Positions 11,627 to 25,000 of a stretch of DNA of 64,000 nt are shown piece after piece. This stretch comes from Phyllostachys edulis (lineage: Eukaryota > Streptophyta > Magnoliopsida > Poales > Poaceae). The position numbers were made by a program, and so were the translations under genes. The first letter of the stretch is position 1. Every line of letters starts with the position of its first letter. Below the pieces are notes generated by a model. It searched no databases. It worked only from the letters and a program-made list of their open reading frames with translations, and was not told the DNA's origin. The stretch covers positions 77,874,976 through 77,938,975 of the forward strand of contig CM070553.1 of NCBI GenBank assembly GCA_036346405.1. The letters run 5' to 3'.

Positions 11627-12716
11627 TGTAATAGCCCAAAGTTCTGTTACCAAAATAAAATAAATAAAGTTAGTATTTTATTGGATTTTCTGAAATTTGA
11701 AAGAGTTCAATTGCTTTATTTGAATTTCTGAAGTTTTAAAAGTCAAAATTTAAGTTTTATTAAAGTTTTTGAAGTTTAATTTGAGTTAAAGTTGAAAAAA
11801 ATAAAAATTAATTACTTTCTAGAATTTTCTGAGATTTTAAAAGCTTTTCCCTAATTATTTTAAAGCTAAAATAATTTATTTGCAAAACAAAAGCCAACTT
11901 TAAGTTGGAATTATTTTTATTAAGTTCAAAATAATTCTAGGAATTTTTATGAATTTTTTCTAGAATTTTTGGACTCTATTTGCTATGTTCCAAAAATATT
12001 TGATTTAATGCTTACTCCTTATTTCGAAAATAAAAAAAAAATAAAAATAAAAATACTGATCGGACTGGTCCAGCATTCACTTTGAATAGTAACTGATGAA
12101 CAGTAATTCGAATTTTAAAAAAAATAAAATTAAAAAAAAAATATTTTATTCACTTCCCATCGGGTCACCCATCATGTTGTGCTCCCAGCACATGCACACT
12201 TAACGTGCTAGCAAATGTATGGGCTGCCAACTCTCCAATTTGGTTTCAAATTAATATACTTTTCCTTTATTTCTTTTATCTCCTCATTTCTTCTCTCTCC
12301 TACCTTCTTCTTCCTCACGTAAGTTTCTTCTCTGTGCATATTTCTTTCTTCAATCATCAAACAACCATGAGCCGTCTCCATGGCTGACCTCACCTCCGCC
12401 GCCACTCACTGCGCATCTTCCCCACGCCACCACGCCGCCCCTCCTCTTCTCTCCCTGCTACTCCAATTGCTACAACCGAGCTCAGGAGCTCCATTAATGG
12501 TCGCCACCACCTCTCTCCCTTTTCTCTTCACTCAAGCCATCAAAATTGATTCCGTCGGCCGAAACGTCCGTATTAATGTCACGACGTCGCAGCACCATCA
12601 ATTGCACGATTCATCCACTACATACAATCAATTTAATCGTTTCGTTTCATCTTCAATTGCAACTAAAGTCGTCGCCTCGTAGCTCTTCGCATTCCGTCGT
12701 TTGGCTTCCTCCGCCC

Positions 12717-12724
12717 TATAAAAG
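12717..12724 (+). promoter_or_regulatory. TATA box, family A LTR copy 1
   Basis: TATAAAAG lies in a GC-rich context and is followed by GGAGCACGAGG. The same site is present in copies 2 and 3. Transcription would start about 30 bp downstream, giving a U3 of about 1.1 kb and a long R-U5. Confidence 0.7.
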
Positions 12725-14049
12725 GGAGCACGAGGTGCCCCTCCTCTCACTCAACCCACCCTCAAAATCTCTCCTCCCCTCTCCCAATGGTTTGGCCGAA
12801 TTTGGAGGTTGAAGTTCGAGGGCTGAACGTCGTTCATCGGTCAATTGCGTCCTCTACGGTGAAGCCCCGGCACCATCGACCACACCACTAGCCGCCTCGG
12901 CGTGGTCTACGCCGTGCTCCCCTCGCCTTCGCCGGAGCATCGCCGGAGCACCACTTCCTACATAGCGCCATTTCTTCTTTTTCCAATAAGCCGTCGGCTG
13001 TAGGTTGAAGGTAATGAACAGTGTTCACTTTTAGTCAATACTTCATTCTTTACACTTGTCCATTTTAATCTTCCAAAAATTCGTTCTCTCACATACAAAG
13101 TCCAAATCCGTTGATTCCTTCACCTAAATTCATCTAAATTCACCTACTATTCCCAGTATTTATTTCATAATTTTTAGATTTTATTTAATTTTCGTTAATT
13201 ATTTAGTCCATTTTATGCGTCGTTGTCGTCGACCAACCGCGGCGCTTTTCACCCCAACCGAGGCGAGCGTTGCGTTCCCCTCGGTCCCCTCTTCAAATCG
13301 CCACAAACCTCATCCGCTAATTCCTCTCCGTTTGGCCTCAATGCCGACGTTCGCCGCCGTCCGTCGAAGGATTTCTCTGTTGATTGCCGCCATCAAAGAT
13401 CCTCTCGCCGAGCCGTCAACACCGTTAAGTTCGCCTCAACGTGTTCTCGTCGTACCTTCTCTCTTTGGCCATAAAGATCTTTCTTTGTTCTTAGCCATCG
13501 AAACTACAATTCACTGTTAATAGTGAATTTTCGGAATTATATCATTTCATGTGACATTCAACCTTCCGAATTTCGTTTCTCCCTCATACGAACTCCGATT
13601 AAATCGATTCAACTTCCTAAATTCATATAAAATCGATACCTTCCTAGCAGTATTTATGTTATAATTTTTGGATTTTTATTTGGATTTTATTTGAATATTA
13701 TTTGAATTCGGATCGTTTACGGCGTATAGATTTAACGACTTGGACGGAATCGGATTTCAACGCTGTTTGAGAATAATCCATTAAGCAAGGCAAGTTACAT
13801 TCTTGATCATATTTGCACCCATTATTTAAATTATTTAATTTCTGTTTTAAATTATTATTGCATGCTTATTTATATTCAGTAATTTAAATTCCTGTTTTAA
13901 GCTTTATAGTTATTCCCAATGCCTTTGTATGTCCAATTATTGTCAAGAGAGGTGGTATGGAGAATATATCGAATACAATGTATTTTGGAGTTAGAATTTG
14001 ATGGGTTTGGATAATAAAGGAGATTGTACATGGATGTGTGAAGTTAGAG

Positions 14050-14590
14050 AAAGATTGTTAATAGATAACACATGTTGAATTACTGAAATTAGGTGATTAT
14101 TGGTATTGGATTACGGAAATAGATTGTTATTAATGATTGGATTGTGGTATTATTAGAGTTATATGATTGTTGGATATTAGATGTCAATCATAGACATAGA
14201 TTATTATTGGATTATTGAATTGAATGATGTTGGATTATTAGAAATACATGATTATTATGGTTGGATTATAGAAATAAATAATTATTAGATATCGGATTTT
14301 AGAGATAGATTGTTGTTGTTGTTGGATTAATAAAGAATGGATGATAGATAGATACTATAGTCAAATCTTGAATTGTTGATATTGGATTCTAGAAATAGAT
14401 TGTCATTGGATATCGATTATCTAAAATTTGATTATAGGATTACATAGTCATTGGATTGATAGATATCGGATTATAAAATTTGAGTATAGTTAAATATTTG
14501 GATCAATTGAAGTTGGATCATAGAAATAGACTTATACGGTGTAGATTGGACTAATGAATTTTGGATTCTTTGAAGATTGGATTATTACAA
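14050..14590 (+). repeat. Degenerate TTGGATTA/GAAATAGATT repeats, family A LTR copy 1
   Basis: Irregular AT-rich units of roughly 25-40 bp carry TTGGATTA followed by a variant of GAAATAGATTG. The same block occurs at about 19210-19770 and 24400-24960 in the other two LTRs, where it is almost identical. It is non-coding. Confidence 0.7.
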
Positions 14591-15319
14591 TCTTGATGGT
14601 TTACATCTTGATCTCGTTCTTGACAAGTCTTGGACATTTAACCCTCACCTAGATAAAATCTAGTTGATACAATAGTATGAACTAGAACATTTTGAGAAAG
14701 ATTATGCTTAGCAATGCTTAGACCCAAAAATGTTTGATTTGGGAAACTTTCAGCCAAAAATCAAATATTGTTTAAGAATCTATGGCATTGGTTTGTCATG
14801 GAAGTTTTGTTGTAAATGAATTTGAGAAAAATAAAATAAAATTTTGGTTTGTACTTGGGCGAAATGGTTGATTGGATGGTGCATGTTAATGCACGGATCG
14901 AAATCATTTCCATGATCAAGGCCCGGGGTTATTTGGAAAGTCGCCAAGTCGATTGAGGACCGGTCTCTGGCGTATTTTTGCTATGCCTATAATGGGCTAT
15001 GCCATATCGTGCAACCACATGTCCCGAGTATGGGTAGGGGACTGGTGACTAATTTGCAAAGTGCCATCATGGTCAACCCATGGATTGTGTGGGTCCATCT
15101 CGGATGGTGGTCGTGTTATGACCTCGTTAGTCCCATCGGCGTAAGAGGGGCCCTACAAACTCTGCGGATTTCTATCCAAGGAGGATCATGCTAAACCTTA
15201 AGGGGTGGACTGCGGTGGGATGGCGCATTGTAAAGGCCTTGTCATGTGCTCTAGATCGCTACCTAAGGTAGTGGCGGTGGCATAGATATATGCCGAACAA
15301 ACTAGAGAAGTCATGTCAT

Positions 15320-15400
15320 GTGGGTAAAGCCGCACAACCTCTGCAGAGTGTAAAACTATTCGAATAGCCGTGTCCACGGTCATGGACATGCTAGCAAAAG
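15320..15400 (+). other. Shared LTR core, family A LTR copy 1
   Basis: GTGGGTAAAG is followed by three palindromic elements: CTCTGCAGAG, CTATTCGAATAG, and TGTCCA-cggtca-TGGACA. The same series is at 20511-20592 and, with one-base losses in each element, at 25679-25757. Confidence 0.85.
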
Positions 15401-16019
15401 CCACTCAAAGTTAGACTTGGAATTTGTTTTAAAAAGACTTTGTCAACTGGTTTATCCAAATGGGATTCGGGCGGTTAGCCATTGTGATAGGAGGTATCCT
15501 TCACCATTCTTGTGTGAATGTTATCTGACTATAAAATTGATTTAGAAAATGAATTTTAGTTATAGAATAACTGCTTTTGAACTTAGTACAAGTATTTACA
15601 GAAAATGCTGTTTTATGCAAATTCAACCATATTAAGCTTTCCTTTGAAATATCCATATATGCATGTCATTCTGTTATTTGACGGGTGTAACTTGCGAGCA
15701 CGGTAGTTGTGCTCATTCTTGCTTAATGCAAATAATTTGAGAGGAGAAGGACTTTGCTACGGTGTGGATCTCGACGACTAGGCGCTTCCCGGTCGATTGC
15801 TGTGGCGAATCGTTGGGTCTACTACTACTCCTTTGCTTCCTCTGTGTTTATTTTATTGTTGGCATGTAAGCCTCCTTTGTAATCAACTCTGTTGTTTATT
15901 TATTAATAAAGTTGTGATATGATTTTGTTACCATATTTGTTTCTTTGTGTGAACTAGCTCACGATCATGGGACTAGTTCGAAATGCATGAGGATTCGGAG
16001 TGTTAATCCGGGTCTTACA

Positions 16020-16801
16020 AAGTGGTATCAGAGCCATATCGACTGTAGGTCGTGACCTAGTTAGAATGGCCGTTAGTTGAAAACTTCAAAATTTATTTTA
16101 TAACAAGAAAAATAAATTGTTCTCTTCTCATCTTGGTCATCTATCTATTTTTAGCTTCTTCATAGCAATTCTTTCTTACCTAATGTTCTTTCACCATTTT
16201 ATAATGTTAAATGGATCCCCTTCCCTTATAAATTTCTATAGTTGGTCAACATGATTATTAACCCTTACGTTCAAGACTACAAGACATGGAGCCATCGAGA
16301 AAGTATCATCGTCTCCACCATCCAAGGACAACGGACAAGATATACCGAAGATCGATTTGTCAGCCAAGCCATATAGCTTAAGTTTGTCAAGACTCATTCT
16401 GTGTATTGAGTCGTTTCACCAAGTTACGATTATCGATCGAGTAGAACGTTGTATTGTTCCTTTATTTGTGTGGTATATTTTATTTTGGTGCGTCGATGCG
16501 TAGATCTTTTGATCTTGTGTACAACGCTTTTCTTTAATGGGTAGACTTCTCTCCTCATAGCTTTCTTTCTCACCCTTTGCTATTTTCCTCTTCTCTAACA
16601 ATCCATTGGACTTCTAACCTATCGGTGCACCTGGACATGAAGAACGGATTGATACTTCAAAACTTTGGACAACTCAAGACCGTAGACATCAAGCCAATCG
16701 GAAGATAGACTCTTTCTATCTCTCAATTCATTTGTCTTTTGTCCGACTTCTTTCTTTCTAGCCTCTCCGAATCTCGGGGCGAGATTCTTTTAAGGGTAGT
16801 T
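16020..16801 (+). mobile_element. Family A internal region, copy 1
   Basis: This 782-bp stretch starts with the primer binding site TGGTATCAGAGC (16023-16034). It ends with the hairpin GAATCTCG/CGAGATTC (16769-16787) and a purine tract (16788-16801) before the next LTR. It has no reading frame resembling gag, protease, RT or integrase. The longest open frames are about 60 codons and have no recognised similarity. Confidence 0.88.
16023..16034 (+). other. Primer binding site (tRNA-iMet), family A internal 1
   Basis: TGGTATCAGAGC, complementary to the 3' end of initiator tRNA-Met, lies three bases after the LTR end. Confidence 0.9.
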
Positions 16802-19800
16802 TGTAATAGCCCAAAGTTACATTACAAAATAAAATAAATAAAGTTAGTATTTTATTGGATTTTCTGAAATTTGAAAGAGTTCAATTGCTTTATTTGAATT
16901 TCTGAAGTTTTAAAAGTCAAAATTTAAGTTTTATTAAAGTTTTTGAAGTTTAATTTGAGTTAAAGTTGAAAAAATAAAAATTAATTACTTTCTAGAATTT
17001 TCTGAGATTTTAAAAGCTTTTCCTAATTATTTTAAAGCTAAAATAATTTATTTGCAAAACAAAAAGCCAACTTTAAGTTGGAATTATTTTTATTAAGTTC
17101 AAAATAATTCTAGGAATTTTTATGAATTTTTTCTAGAATTTTTGGACTCTATTTGCTATGTTCCAAAAATATTTGATTTAATGCTTACTCCTTATTTCGA
17201 AAATAAAAAAATAATAAAAATAAAAATTCTGATCGGATTGGTCCAAAGATTCACTTTGAATAGTAATCGATGAACAGTAATTCGAATTTTAAAAAAAAAA
17301 ATTAAAAAAATATTTTATTCACTTCCCATCGGGTCACCCATCATGTTGTGCTCCCAGCACATGCACACTTAACGTGCTAGCAAATGTATGGGCTGCCAAC
17401 TCTCCAATTTGGTTTCAAATTAATATACTTTTCCTTTATTTCTTTTATCTCCTCATTTCTTCTCTCTCCTACCTTCTTCTTCCTCACGTAAGTTTCTTCT
17501 CTGTGCATATTTCTTTCTTCAATCGTCAAACAACCATGAGCCGTCTCCATGGCTGACCTCACCTCCGGCCGCCACTCACCGCGCCGCATCTTCCCCACGC
17601 CACCACGCCGCCCCTCCTCTTCTCTCCCTGCTACTCCAATTGCTACAACCGAGCTCCGAGCTCCATTAATGGCTGCCACCACCTCTCTCCCCTTTTCTCT
17701 TCACTCAAGCCATCAAAATTGATTCCGTCAGAAGCGAAACGTCCGTATTAATGTCACGCACGTCGCAGCACCATCAATTGCACGATTCATCCACTACATA
17801 CAATCAATTTAATCGTTTCGTTTCATCTTCAATTGCAACTAAAGCTGTCGCCCGTAGCTCTTCGCATTCCCGTCGTTTCGGCTTCCTCCGCCTCTATAAA
17901 GGGAGCACGAGGTGCCCTCCTCTCACTCAACCCACCCTCAAAATCTCTCCTCCCCTCTCCCAATGGTTTGGCCGAATTTGGAGGTTGAAGTTCGAGGGCT
18001 GAACGTCGTTCATCGGTCAATTGCGTCCTCTACGGTGAAGCCCCGGCACCATCGACCACACCACTAGCTTCGCCTCGACGTGGTCTACGCCGTGCTCCCC
18101 TCGCCTTCGCCGGAGCATCGCCGGAGCACCACTTCCTACATAGCGCCATTTCTTCTTTTTCCAATAAGCCGTCGGCTGTAGGTTGAAGGTAATGAACAGT
18201 GTTCACTTTTAGTCAATACTTCATTCTTTACACTTGTCCATTTTAATCTTCCAAAAATTCGTTCTCTCACATACAAAGTCCAAATCCGTTGATTCCTTCA
18301 CCTAAATTCATCTAAATTCACCTACTATTCCCAGTATTTATTTCATAATTTTTAGATTTTATTTAATTTTCGTTAATTATTTAGTCCATTTTGCGCGTCG
18401 TTGCCGCCGTCAGCCAACCGTGCGCTTTTCACCCCAACCGAGGCGAGCGTTGCGTTCCCCGCGGTCCCCTCTTCAAATCGCCACAAACCTCATCCGCTAA
18501 TTCCTCTCCGTTTGGCCGCAATGCCGACGTTCGCCGCCGTCCGTCGAAGGATTTCTCTGTTGGACTGCGTCGCCATCAAAGATCCTCTCGCCGAGCCGTC
18601 AACACCGTTAAGTTCGCCTCAACGTGTTCTACGTCGTACCTTCTCTCTTTGGCCATAAAGATCTTTCTTTGTTCTTAGCCATCCAAACTACAATTCACAA
18701 GTAATAGTGAATTTTCGGAATTATATCATTTCATGTGACATTCAACCTTCCGAATTTCGTTCTCCCTCATACGAACTCCGATTGCGTCGATTCAACTTCC
18801 TAAATTCATATAAAATCGATACCTTCCTAGCAGTATTTATGTTATAATTTTGGATTTTTATTTGGATTTTATTTGAATATTATTTGAATTCGGATCGTTT
18901 ACGCAGTATAGATTTAATTTACTTGGACGACCGGATTTCAACGCTGTTTGAGAATAATCCATTAAGCAAGGCAAGTTACATTCTTGATCATATTTGCACC
19001 CATTATTTAAATTATTTAATTTCTGTTTTAAATTATTATTGCATGCTTATTTATATTCAGTAATTTAAATTCCTGTTTTAAGCTTTATAGTTATTCCCAA
19101 TGCCTTTGTATGTCCAATTATTGTCAAGAGAGGTGGTATGGAGAATATATCGAATACAATGTATTTTGGAGTTAGAATTTGATGGGTTTGGATAATAAAA
19201 GGAGATTGTACATGGATGTGTGAAGTTAGAGAAAGATTGTTAATAGATAACACATGTTGAATTACTGAAATTAGGTGATTATTGGTATTGGATTACGGAA
19301 ATAGATTGTTATTAATGATTGGATTGTGGTATTATTAGAGTTATATGATTGTTGGATATTAGATGTCAATCATAGACATAGATTATTATTGGATTATTGA
19401 ATTGAATGATGTTGGATTATTAGAAATACATGATTATTATGGTTGGATTATAGAAATAAATAATTATTAGATATCGGATTTTAGAGATAGATTGTTGTTG
19501 TTGTTGGATTAATAAAGAATGGATGATAGATAGATACTATAGTCAAATACTGAATTGTTGATATTGGATTCTAGAAATAGATTGTCATTGGATATCAGAT
19601 TATCTAAAAATTTGATTATAGGATTACATAGTCATTGGATTGATAGATATCGGATTATAAAATTTGAGTATAGTTAAATATTTGGATCAATTGAAGTTGG
19701 ATCATAGAAATAGACTTATACGGTGTAGATTGGACTAATGAATTTTGGATTGCTGAAGATTGGATTATTACAATACTGATGGTTTACATACTGATCTCGT

Positions 19801-21214
19801 TCTTGACAAGTCTTGGACATTTAACCCTCACCCTAGATAAAATCTAGTTGATACAATAGTATGAACTAGAACATTTTGAGAAAGATTATGCTTAGCAATG
19901 CTTAGACCCAAAATGTTTGATTTGGGAAACTTTCACCAAAAATCAAATATTGTTTAAGAATCTATGGCATTGGTTTGTCATGGAAGTTTTGTTGTAAATG
20001 AATTTGAGAAAAATAAAATAAAATTTTGGTTTGTACTTGGGCGAAATGGTTGATTGGATGGTGCATGTTAATGCACGGATCGAAATCATTTCCATGATCA
20101 AGGCCCGAGGGTTATTTGGAAAGTCGCCCAAGTCGATTGAGGACCGGTCTCGGCGTATTTTTGCTATGCCTATAATGGGCTATGCCATATCGTGCAACCA
20201 CATGTCCTGAGTATGGGTAGGGGACCTGGCTGACTAATTTGCAAAGTGCCATCATGGTCAACCCCGCGGATTGTGTGGGTCCATCTCGGATGGCTGGTCG
20301 TGTTATGACCTCGTTAGTCCCACTGGCGTAAGAGGGGGCCCCTACAAACTCTGCGGATTTCTATCCAAGGAGGGATGCGAAACCTTAACGGGGGTGGACT
20401 GCGGTGGGATGGCGCATTGTAAAGGCCTTGTCATGTGCTCTAGATCGCTTACCTAAGGTAGTGAGCGGTGGCATAGATATATGCCGAACAAACTAGAGAA
20501 GTCATGTCATGTGGGTAAAGCTGTACAACCTCTGCAGAGTGTAAAACTATTCGAATAGCCGTGTCCACGGTCATGGACATGCTAGCAAAAGCCACTCAAA
20601 GTTAGACTTGGAATTTGTTTTAAAAAGACTTTGTCAACTGGTTTATCCAAATGGGATTCGGGCGGTTAGCCATTGTGATAGGAGGGTATCCTTCACCATT
20701 CTTGTGTGAATGTTATCTGACTATAAAATTGATTTAGAAAATGAATTTTAGTTATAGAATAACTGCTTTTGAACTTAGTACAAGTATTTACAGAAAATGC
20801 TGTTTTATGCAAATTCAACCATATTAAGCTTTCCTTTGAAATATCCATATATGCATGTCATTCTGTTATTTGACGGGTGTAACTTGCGAGCACGGTAGTT
20901 GTGCTCATTCTTGCTTAATGCAAATAATTTGAGAGGAGAAGGACTTTGCTACGGTGTGGATCTCGACGACTAGGCGCTTCCCCGATCGATTGCTGTGGCG
21001 AATCGTTGGGTCTACTACTACTCCTTTGCTTCATTGTGTTTTATTTTATTGTTGGCATGTAAGCCTCCTTTGTAATCAACTCGTTGTTTATTTATTAATA
21101 AAGTTGTGATATGATTTTGTTACCATATTTGTTTACTGTGTGAACTAGCTACTGATCATGGGACTAGTTCAGAAATGCACAGAGGATTCGGGAGTGTTAA
21201 TCCCGGGTCTTACA
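16802..21214 (+). repeat. Family A LTR, copy 2
   Basis: Middle LTR of the array, the same layout as copy 1. The TATA box is TATAAA at 17895-17900, the AT-rich repeats are at about 19210-19770 and the core at 20511-20592. Differences from copies 1 and 3 sit mostly at CG and CAG/CTG positions and in homopolymers. The AT-rich parts are nearly identical. No gene is present. Confidence 0.92.
17895..17900 (+). promoter_or_regulatory. TATA box, family A LTR copy 2
   Basis: TATAAA followed by GGGAGCACGAGG, at the position of the copy 1 box. Confidence 0.65.
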
Positions 21215-22001
21215 AAGTGGTATCAGAGCCATATCGACTGTAGGTCGTGACCTAGTTAGAATGGCCGTTAGTTGAAAACTTCAAAATTTATTTTATAACA
21301 AGAAAAATAAATTGTTCTCTTCTCATCTTGGTCATCTATCTATTTTTAGCTTCTTCATAGCAATTCTTTCTTACCTAATGTTCTTTCACCATTTTATAAT
21401 GTTAAATGGATCCCCTTCCCTTATAAATTTCTATAGTTGGTCAACATGATTATTAACCCTTACGTTCAAGACTACAAGACATGGAGCCATCGAGAAAGTA
21501 TCATCGTCTCCACCATCCAAGGACAACGGACAAGATATACCGAAGATCGATTTGTCAGCCAAGCCATATAGCTTAAGTTTGTCAAGACTCATTCTGTGTA
21601 TTGAGTCGTTTCACCAAGTTACGATTATCGATCGAGTAGAACGTTGTATTGTTCCTTTATTTGTGTGGTATATTTTATTTTGGTACGTCGTACGTAGATC
21701 TTTTGATCTTGTGTACAACGTTTTCTTTAATGGGTAGACTTCTCTCCTCATAGCTTTCTTTCTCACCCTTTGCTATTTTCCTCTTCTCTAACAATCCATT
21801 GGACTTCTAACCTATCGGTGCACCCAGGACATGAAGAACGGATTGATACTTCAAAAACTTCGGACAACTCAAGACCGTAGACATCAAGCCAACTGGAAGA
21901 TAGACTCTTTCTATCTCTCAATTCATTTGTCTTTTGTCCGACTTCTTTCTTTCTAGCCTCTCCGAATCTCGGGGACGAGATTCTTTTTAAGGGGGGTAGT
22001 T
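21215..22001 (+). mobile_element. Family A internal region, copy 2
   Basis: A 787-bp copy of 16020-16801. The primer binding site is at 21218-21229, the hairpin GAATCTCG-GGGA-CGAGATTC at 21964-21983, and the purine tract TTAAGGGGGG at 21987-21996, just before the third LTR. No coding capacity is recognised. Confidence 0.88.
21964..22001 (+). promoter_or_regulatory. Polypurine tract and adjoining hairpin, family A internal 2
   Basis: An 8-bp inverted repeat with a 4-base loop is followed by a purine-rich tract ending in GGGGGG, then the LTR start. It is the plus-strand priming site for reverse transcription. Copy 1 has GGG in place of GGGGGG. Confidence 0.85.
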
Positions 22002-25000
22002 TGTAATAGCCCAAAGTTCTGTTACCAAAATAAAATAAATAAAGTTAGTATTTTATTGGATTTTCTGAAATTTGAAAGAGTTCAATTGCTTTATTTGAAT
22101 TTCTGAAGTTTTAAAAGTCAAAATTTAAGTTTTATTAAAGTTTTGAAGTTTAATTTGAGTTAAAGTTGAAAAAAATAAAAATTAATTACTTTCTAGAATT
22201 TTACGAGATTTTAAAAGCTTTTCCTAATTATTTTAAAGCTAAAATAATTTATTTGCAAAACAAAAAGCCAACTTTAAGTTGGAATTATTTTTATTAAGTT
22301 CAAAATAATTCTAGGAATTTTTATGAATTTTTTCTAGAATTTTTGGACTCTATTTGCTATGTTCCAAAAATATTTGATTTAATGCTTACTCCTTATTTCG
22401 AAAATAAAAAAAATAATAAAAATAAAAATTCTGATCGGACTGGTCCAGCATTCACTTTGAATAGTAACTGATGAACAGTAATTCGAATTTTAAAAAAAAA
22501 AAATTAAAAAAATATTTTATTCACTTCCCATCGGGTCACCCATCATGTTGTGCTCCCAGCACATGCACACTTAACGTGCTAGCAAATGTATGGGCTGCCA
22601 ACTCTCCAATTTGGTTTCAAATTAATATACTTTTCCTTTATTTCTTTTATCTCCTCATTTCTTCTCTCTCCTACCTTCTTCTTCCTCACGTAAGTTTCTT
22701 CTCTGTGCATATTTCTTTCTTCAATCGTCAAACAACCATGAGCCGTCTCCATGGTGACCTCACCTCCGTAGCCACTCACCACGCGCATCTTCCCCACGCC
22801 ACCACGCCCTCCTCTTCTCTCCTGCTACTCCAATTGCTACAACCGAGCTCCGAGCTCCATTAATGGCTGCCACCACCTCTCTCCCCTTTTCTCTTCACTC
22901 AAGCCATCAAAATTGATTCCGTCAGAAGCGAAACGTCCGTATTAATGTCACGCACGTCGCAGCACCATCAATTGCACGATTCATCCACTACATACAATCA
23001 ATTTAATCGTTTCGTTTCATCTTCAATTGCAACTAAAGCTGTCGCCCGTAGCTCTTCGCATTCCCGTCGTTTCGGCTTCCCTCCGCCCCTATAAAAGGGA
23101 GCACGAGGTGCCCCTCCTCTCACTCAACCCACCCTCAAAATCTCTCCTCCCCTCTCCCAATGGTTTGGCCGAATTTGGAGGTTGAAGTTCGAGGGCTGAA
23201 CGTCGTTCATCGGTCAATTGCGTCCTCTACGGTGAAGCCCCGGCACCATCGACCACACCACTAGCCGCCTCGGCGTGGTCTCGCCGTGCTCCTCGCCTTC
23301 AGAAGCATCGCCGAGCACCACTTCCTACATAGCGCCATTTCTTCTTTTTCCAATAAGCCGTCGGCTGTAGGTTGAAGGTAATGAACAGTGTTCACTTTTA
23401 GTCAATACTTCATTCTTTACACTTGTCCATTTTAATCTTCCAAAATTCGTTCTCTCACATACAAAGTCCAAATCCGTTGATTCCTTCACCTAAATTCATC
23501 TAAATTCACCTACTATTCCCAGTATTTATTTCATAATTTTTAGATTTTATTTAATTTTCGTTAATTATTTAGTCCATTTTATGCCGTTGCTTGCCGTCGA
23601 CCAACCGTCGCTTTTCACCCCAACCGAGGCGGCGTTAGTTCCCATGTCCCCTCTTCAAATCGCCACAAACCTCATCCACTAATTCCTCTCCGTTTGGCCT
23701 CAATGCCGACGTTCGCCGCCGTCCGTCGAAGGATTTCTCTGTTGGACTGCGTCGCCATCAAAGATCCTCTCGCCGAGCCGTCAACACCGTTAAGTTCGCC
23801 TCAACGTGTTCTACGTCGTACCTTCTCTCTTTGGCCATAAAGATCTTTCTTTGTTCTTAGCCATCCGAAACTACAATTCATGTTAATAGTGAATTTTCGG
23901 AATTATATCATTTCATGTGACATTCAACCGTCCGGAATTTCGTTCTCCCTCATACGAACTCCGATTGCGTCGATTCAACTTCCTAAATTCATATAAAATC
24001 GATACCTTCCTAGCAGTATTTATGTTATAATTTTTGGATTTTATTTGGATTTTATTTGAATATTATTTGAATTCGAATCGTTTACGCCGTATAAATTTAA
24101 ACGACTTGGACGACCGGATTTCAACGCTGTTTGAGAATAATCCATTAAGCAAGGCAAGTTACATTCTTGATCATATTTGCACCCATTATTTAAATTATTT
24201 AATTTCTGTTTTAAATTATTATTGCATGCTTATTTATATTCAGTAATTTAAATTCCTGTTTTAAGCTTTATAGTTATTCCCAATGCCTTTGTATGTCCAA
24301 TTATTGTCAAGAGAGGTGGTATGGAGAATATATCGAATACAATGTATTTTGGAGTTAGAATTTGATGGGTTTGGATAATAAAAGGAGATTGTACATGGAT
24401 GTGTGAAGTTAGAAAAGATTGTTAATAGATAACACATGTTGAATTACTGAATTAGGTGATTATTGGTATTGGATTACGGAAATAGATTGTTATTAATGAT
24501 TGGATTGTGGTATTATTAGAGTTATATGATTGTTGGATATTAGATGTCAATCATAGACATAGATTATTATTGGATTATTGAATTGAATGATGTTGGATTA
24601 TTAGAAATACATGATTATTATGGTTGGATTATAGAAATAAATAATTATTAGATATCGGATTTTAGAGATAGATTGTTGTTGTTGTTGGATTAATAAAGAA
24701 TGGATGATAGATAGATACTATAGTCAAATCTTGAATTGTTGATATTGGATTCTAGAAATAGATTGTCATTGGATATCGATTATCTAAAATTTGATTATAG
24801 GATTACATAGTCATTGGATTGATAGATATCGGATTATAAAATTTGAGTATAGTTAAATATTTGGATCAATTGAAGTTGGATCATAGAAATAGACTTATAC
24901 TGTGTAGATTGGACTAATGAATTTTGGATTCTTTGAAGATTGGATTATTACAATCTTGATGGTTTACATCTTGATCTCGTTCTTGACAAGTCTTGGACAT

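Larger units (their letters stand above)
11627..16019 (+). repeat. Family A LTR, copy 1
   Basis: It begins with an AT-rich part (to 12150), then a promoter zone with a TATA box at 12717 and a C-rich leader (12360-13500). Next comes an AT-rich zone of TTGGATTA-type degenerate repeats (14050-14590). The shared core lies at 15320-15400 and the terminus is TCTTACA. No gene is recognised; a 60-codon open frame near 12205 recurs in copies 2 and 3 only because the LTRs are copies. Confidence 0.92.

Noticed and set aside
12205..12387. A 60-codon frame (MLANVWAANS...) repeated at 17374 and near 22570
   Set aside because: It recurs only because it lies in the three copies of one LTR. It ends in low-complexity pyrimidine sequence and has no known similarity.
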